A DNA stretch of 64,000 nucleotides, from positions 124,001 through 188,000 of the forward strand of contig NZ_LGHS01000076.1 of the NCBI RefSeq assembly GCF_001202025.1. Reading direction: 5' to 3'. Below, in pieces: positions 63,555 to 64,000 of this stretch. Each line of letters begins with the position of its first letter. Position 1 is the first letter of the stretch. The position numbers were made by a program, and so were the translations under genes. Origin of the DNA: Pseudorhodobacter aquimaris. GTDB lineage: Bacteria; Pseudomonadota; Alphaproteobacteria; Rhodobacterales; Rhodobacteraceae. The notes beneath the pieces were generated by a model. The model saw only the letters and a list, made by a program, of their open reading frames with translations. It was not told the DNA's origin and searched no databases.

Positions 63555-64000
63555 ATGGTTGAAAATCCCGCTTTCCCGATGCCCTCGACGCGCGGTAGGC
63601 TGACCCAAAACCGGGTGTTGGCTGATCTGACATGGTTGCGTGTGGGCGGGCCTGCGGATTGGTTGTTCCAGCCTGCGGATCTGGATGACTTGTGCCAGTT
63701 TCTGGCCGCGCTTGCGCCCGAGGTGCCTGTGTTCCCGATGGGGGTCGGCTCCAACCTGATCGTGCGGGATGGGGGACTTCGGGCCGTTGTGATCCGCCTT
63801 GGGCGCGGGTTCAATGCGATCACGATTGAGGGTGATACCGTCACCGCAGGGGCCGCCGCATTGGACAGCCATGTGGCGCGCAAGGCGGCGGATGCGGGGC
63901 TGGACCTGACGTTTTTGCGCACCATTCCGGGCAGCATCGGCGGCGCTGTTCGGATGAATGCGGGGTGCTACGGACAGTATACGGCCGACTTCATACAGAA
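63555..64000 (+). CDS. murB: UDP-N-acetylenolpyruvoylglucosamine reductase (cut by window edge)
   Basis: MurB reduces UDP-GlcNAc-enolpyruvate to UDP-MurNAc with FAD and NADPH. The first 148 residues are present: [41 protein letters not shown] (FAD binding), and [21 protein letters not shown]. The catalytic C-terminal part lies outside the window. ATG 63555 is the family start. Confidence 0.93.
   Translation, partial: MVENPAFPMPSTRGRLTQNRVLADLTWLRVGGPADWLFQPADLDDLCQFLAALAPEVPVFPMGVGSNLIVRDGGLRAVVIRLGRGFNAITIEGDTVTAGAAALDSHVARKAADAGLDLTFLRTIPGSIGGAVRMNAGCYGQYTADFIQ

Overview
The window looks like a chromosomal segment of a marine-type Rhodobacterales (Roseobacter-group) alphaproteobacterium. 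The signs are high-GC coding sequence, the rpiA-gor-hflK-hflC-degP block, a ccaF1/CcsR-like stress locus, a VPLPA-CTERM protein, GTTC-N7-GTTC SOS boxes and the gene order of the division and cell-wall cluster. I cannot assign a genus from sequence alone.

Layout. 0-3.6 kb: leuA on the minus strand, split by a one-base frameshift and preceded by a leucine-rich leader peptide with an attenuator, then a 19-unit MORN protein. 3.7-7.3 kb: NAD synthetase, a gene-poor stretch, and a glycerophosphodiesterase carrying a cell-surface sorting tail. 7.5-10.6 kb: the zinc uptake locus znuA / zur-znuC-znuB around a shared operator region. 10.7-22.9 kb: a large unnamed acidic protein, thiamine pyrophosphokinase, a sulfotransferase-like protein, serine dehydratase, rpiA, glutathione reductase, HflKC with a DegP protease, a small lipoprotein and a ferredoxin. 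23-30 kb: a polyamine-type ABC transporter, a hybrid histidine kinase, and a small membrane protein divergent from rluD with overlapping start codons. 30.2-35.6 kb: rpoH and a class Ib ribonucleotide reductase operon nrdHIEF, behind a cobalamin riboswitch and a promoter overlapped by an NrdR-like box.

35.7-40.2 kb is accessory DNA. A NaeI-type restriction-modification pair has an SOS-like box upstream. Next to it is a decayed island of about 2.4 kb bounded by an intact tRNA-Gly(GCC) and a degenerate copy of the tRNA 3' half. The island holds a broken Phd antitoxin overlapping a broken DarT-like toxin, a frameshifted DUF3987 primase/helicase remnant, small genes, and another SOS-like box.

40.4-49.4 kb returns to core genes: phnA, an EF-hand protein, pyruvate carboxylase, uvrD with an SOS box, and mrp. 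Between uvrD and mrp lies the most striking non-coding element, a DUF1127 gene (ccaF1-like) followed by eight hairpins. Each hairpin displays a CCUCCUCCC loop, as in the CcsR (cuckoo) sRNAs of Rhodobacter, but in an expanded array. A heat-shock-sigma-like promoter precedes the unit, and rpoH lies elsewhere in the window.

49.4-64 kb is the dcw cluster (mraZ-rsmH-ftsL-ftsI-murE-murF-mraY-murD-ftsW-murG-murC-DUF2484-murB, cut by the window edge). Its long upstream region carries three groups of 10-bp-spaced TGGGA repeats that match MraZ operators. The cluster makes UDP-MurNAc-pentapeptide and lipid II and assembles the division septum.
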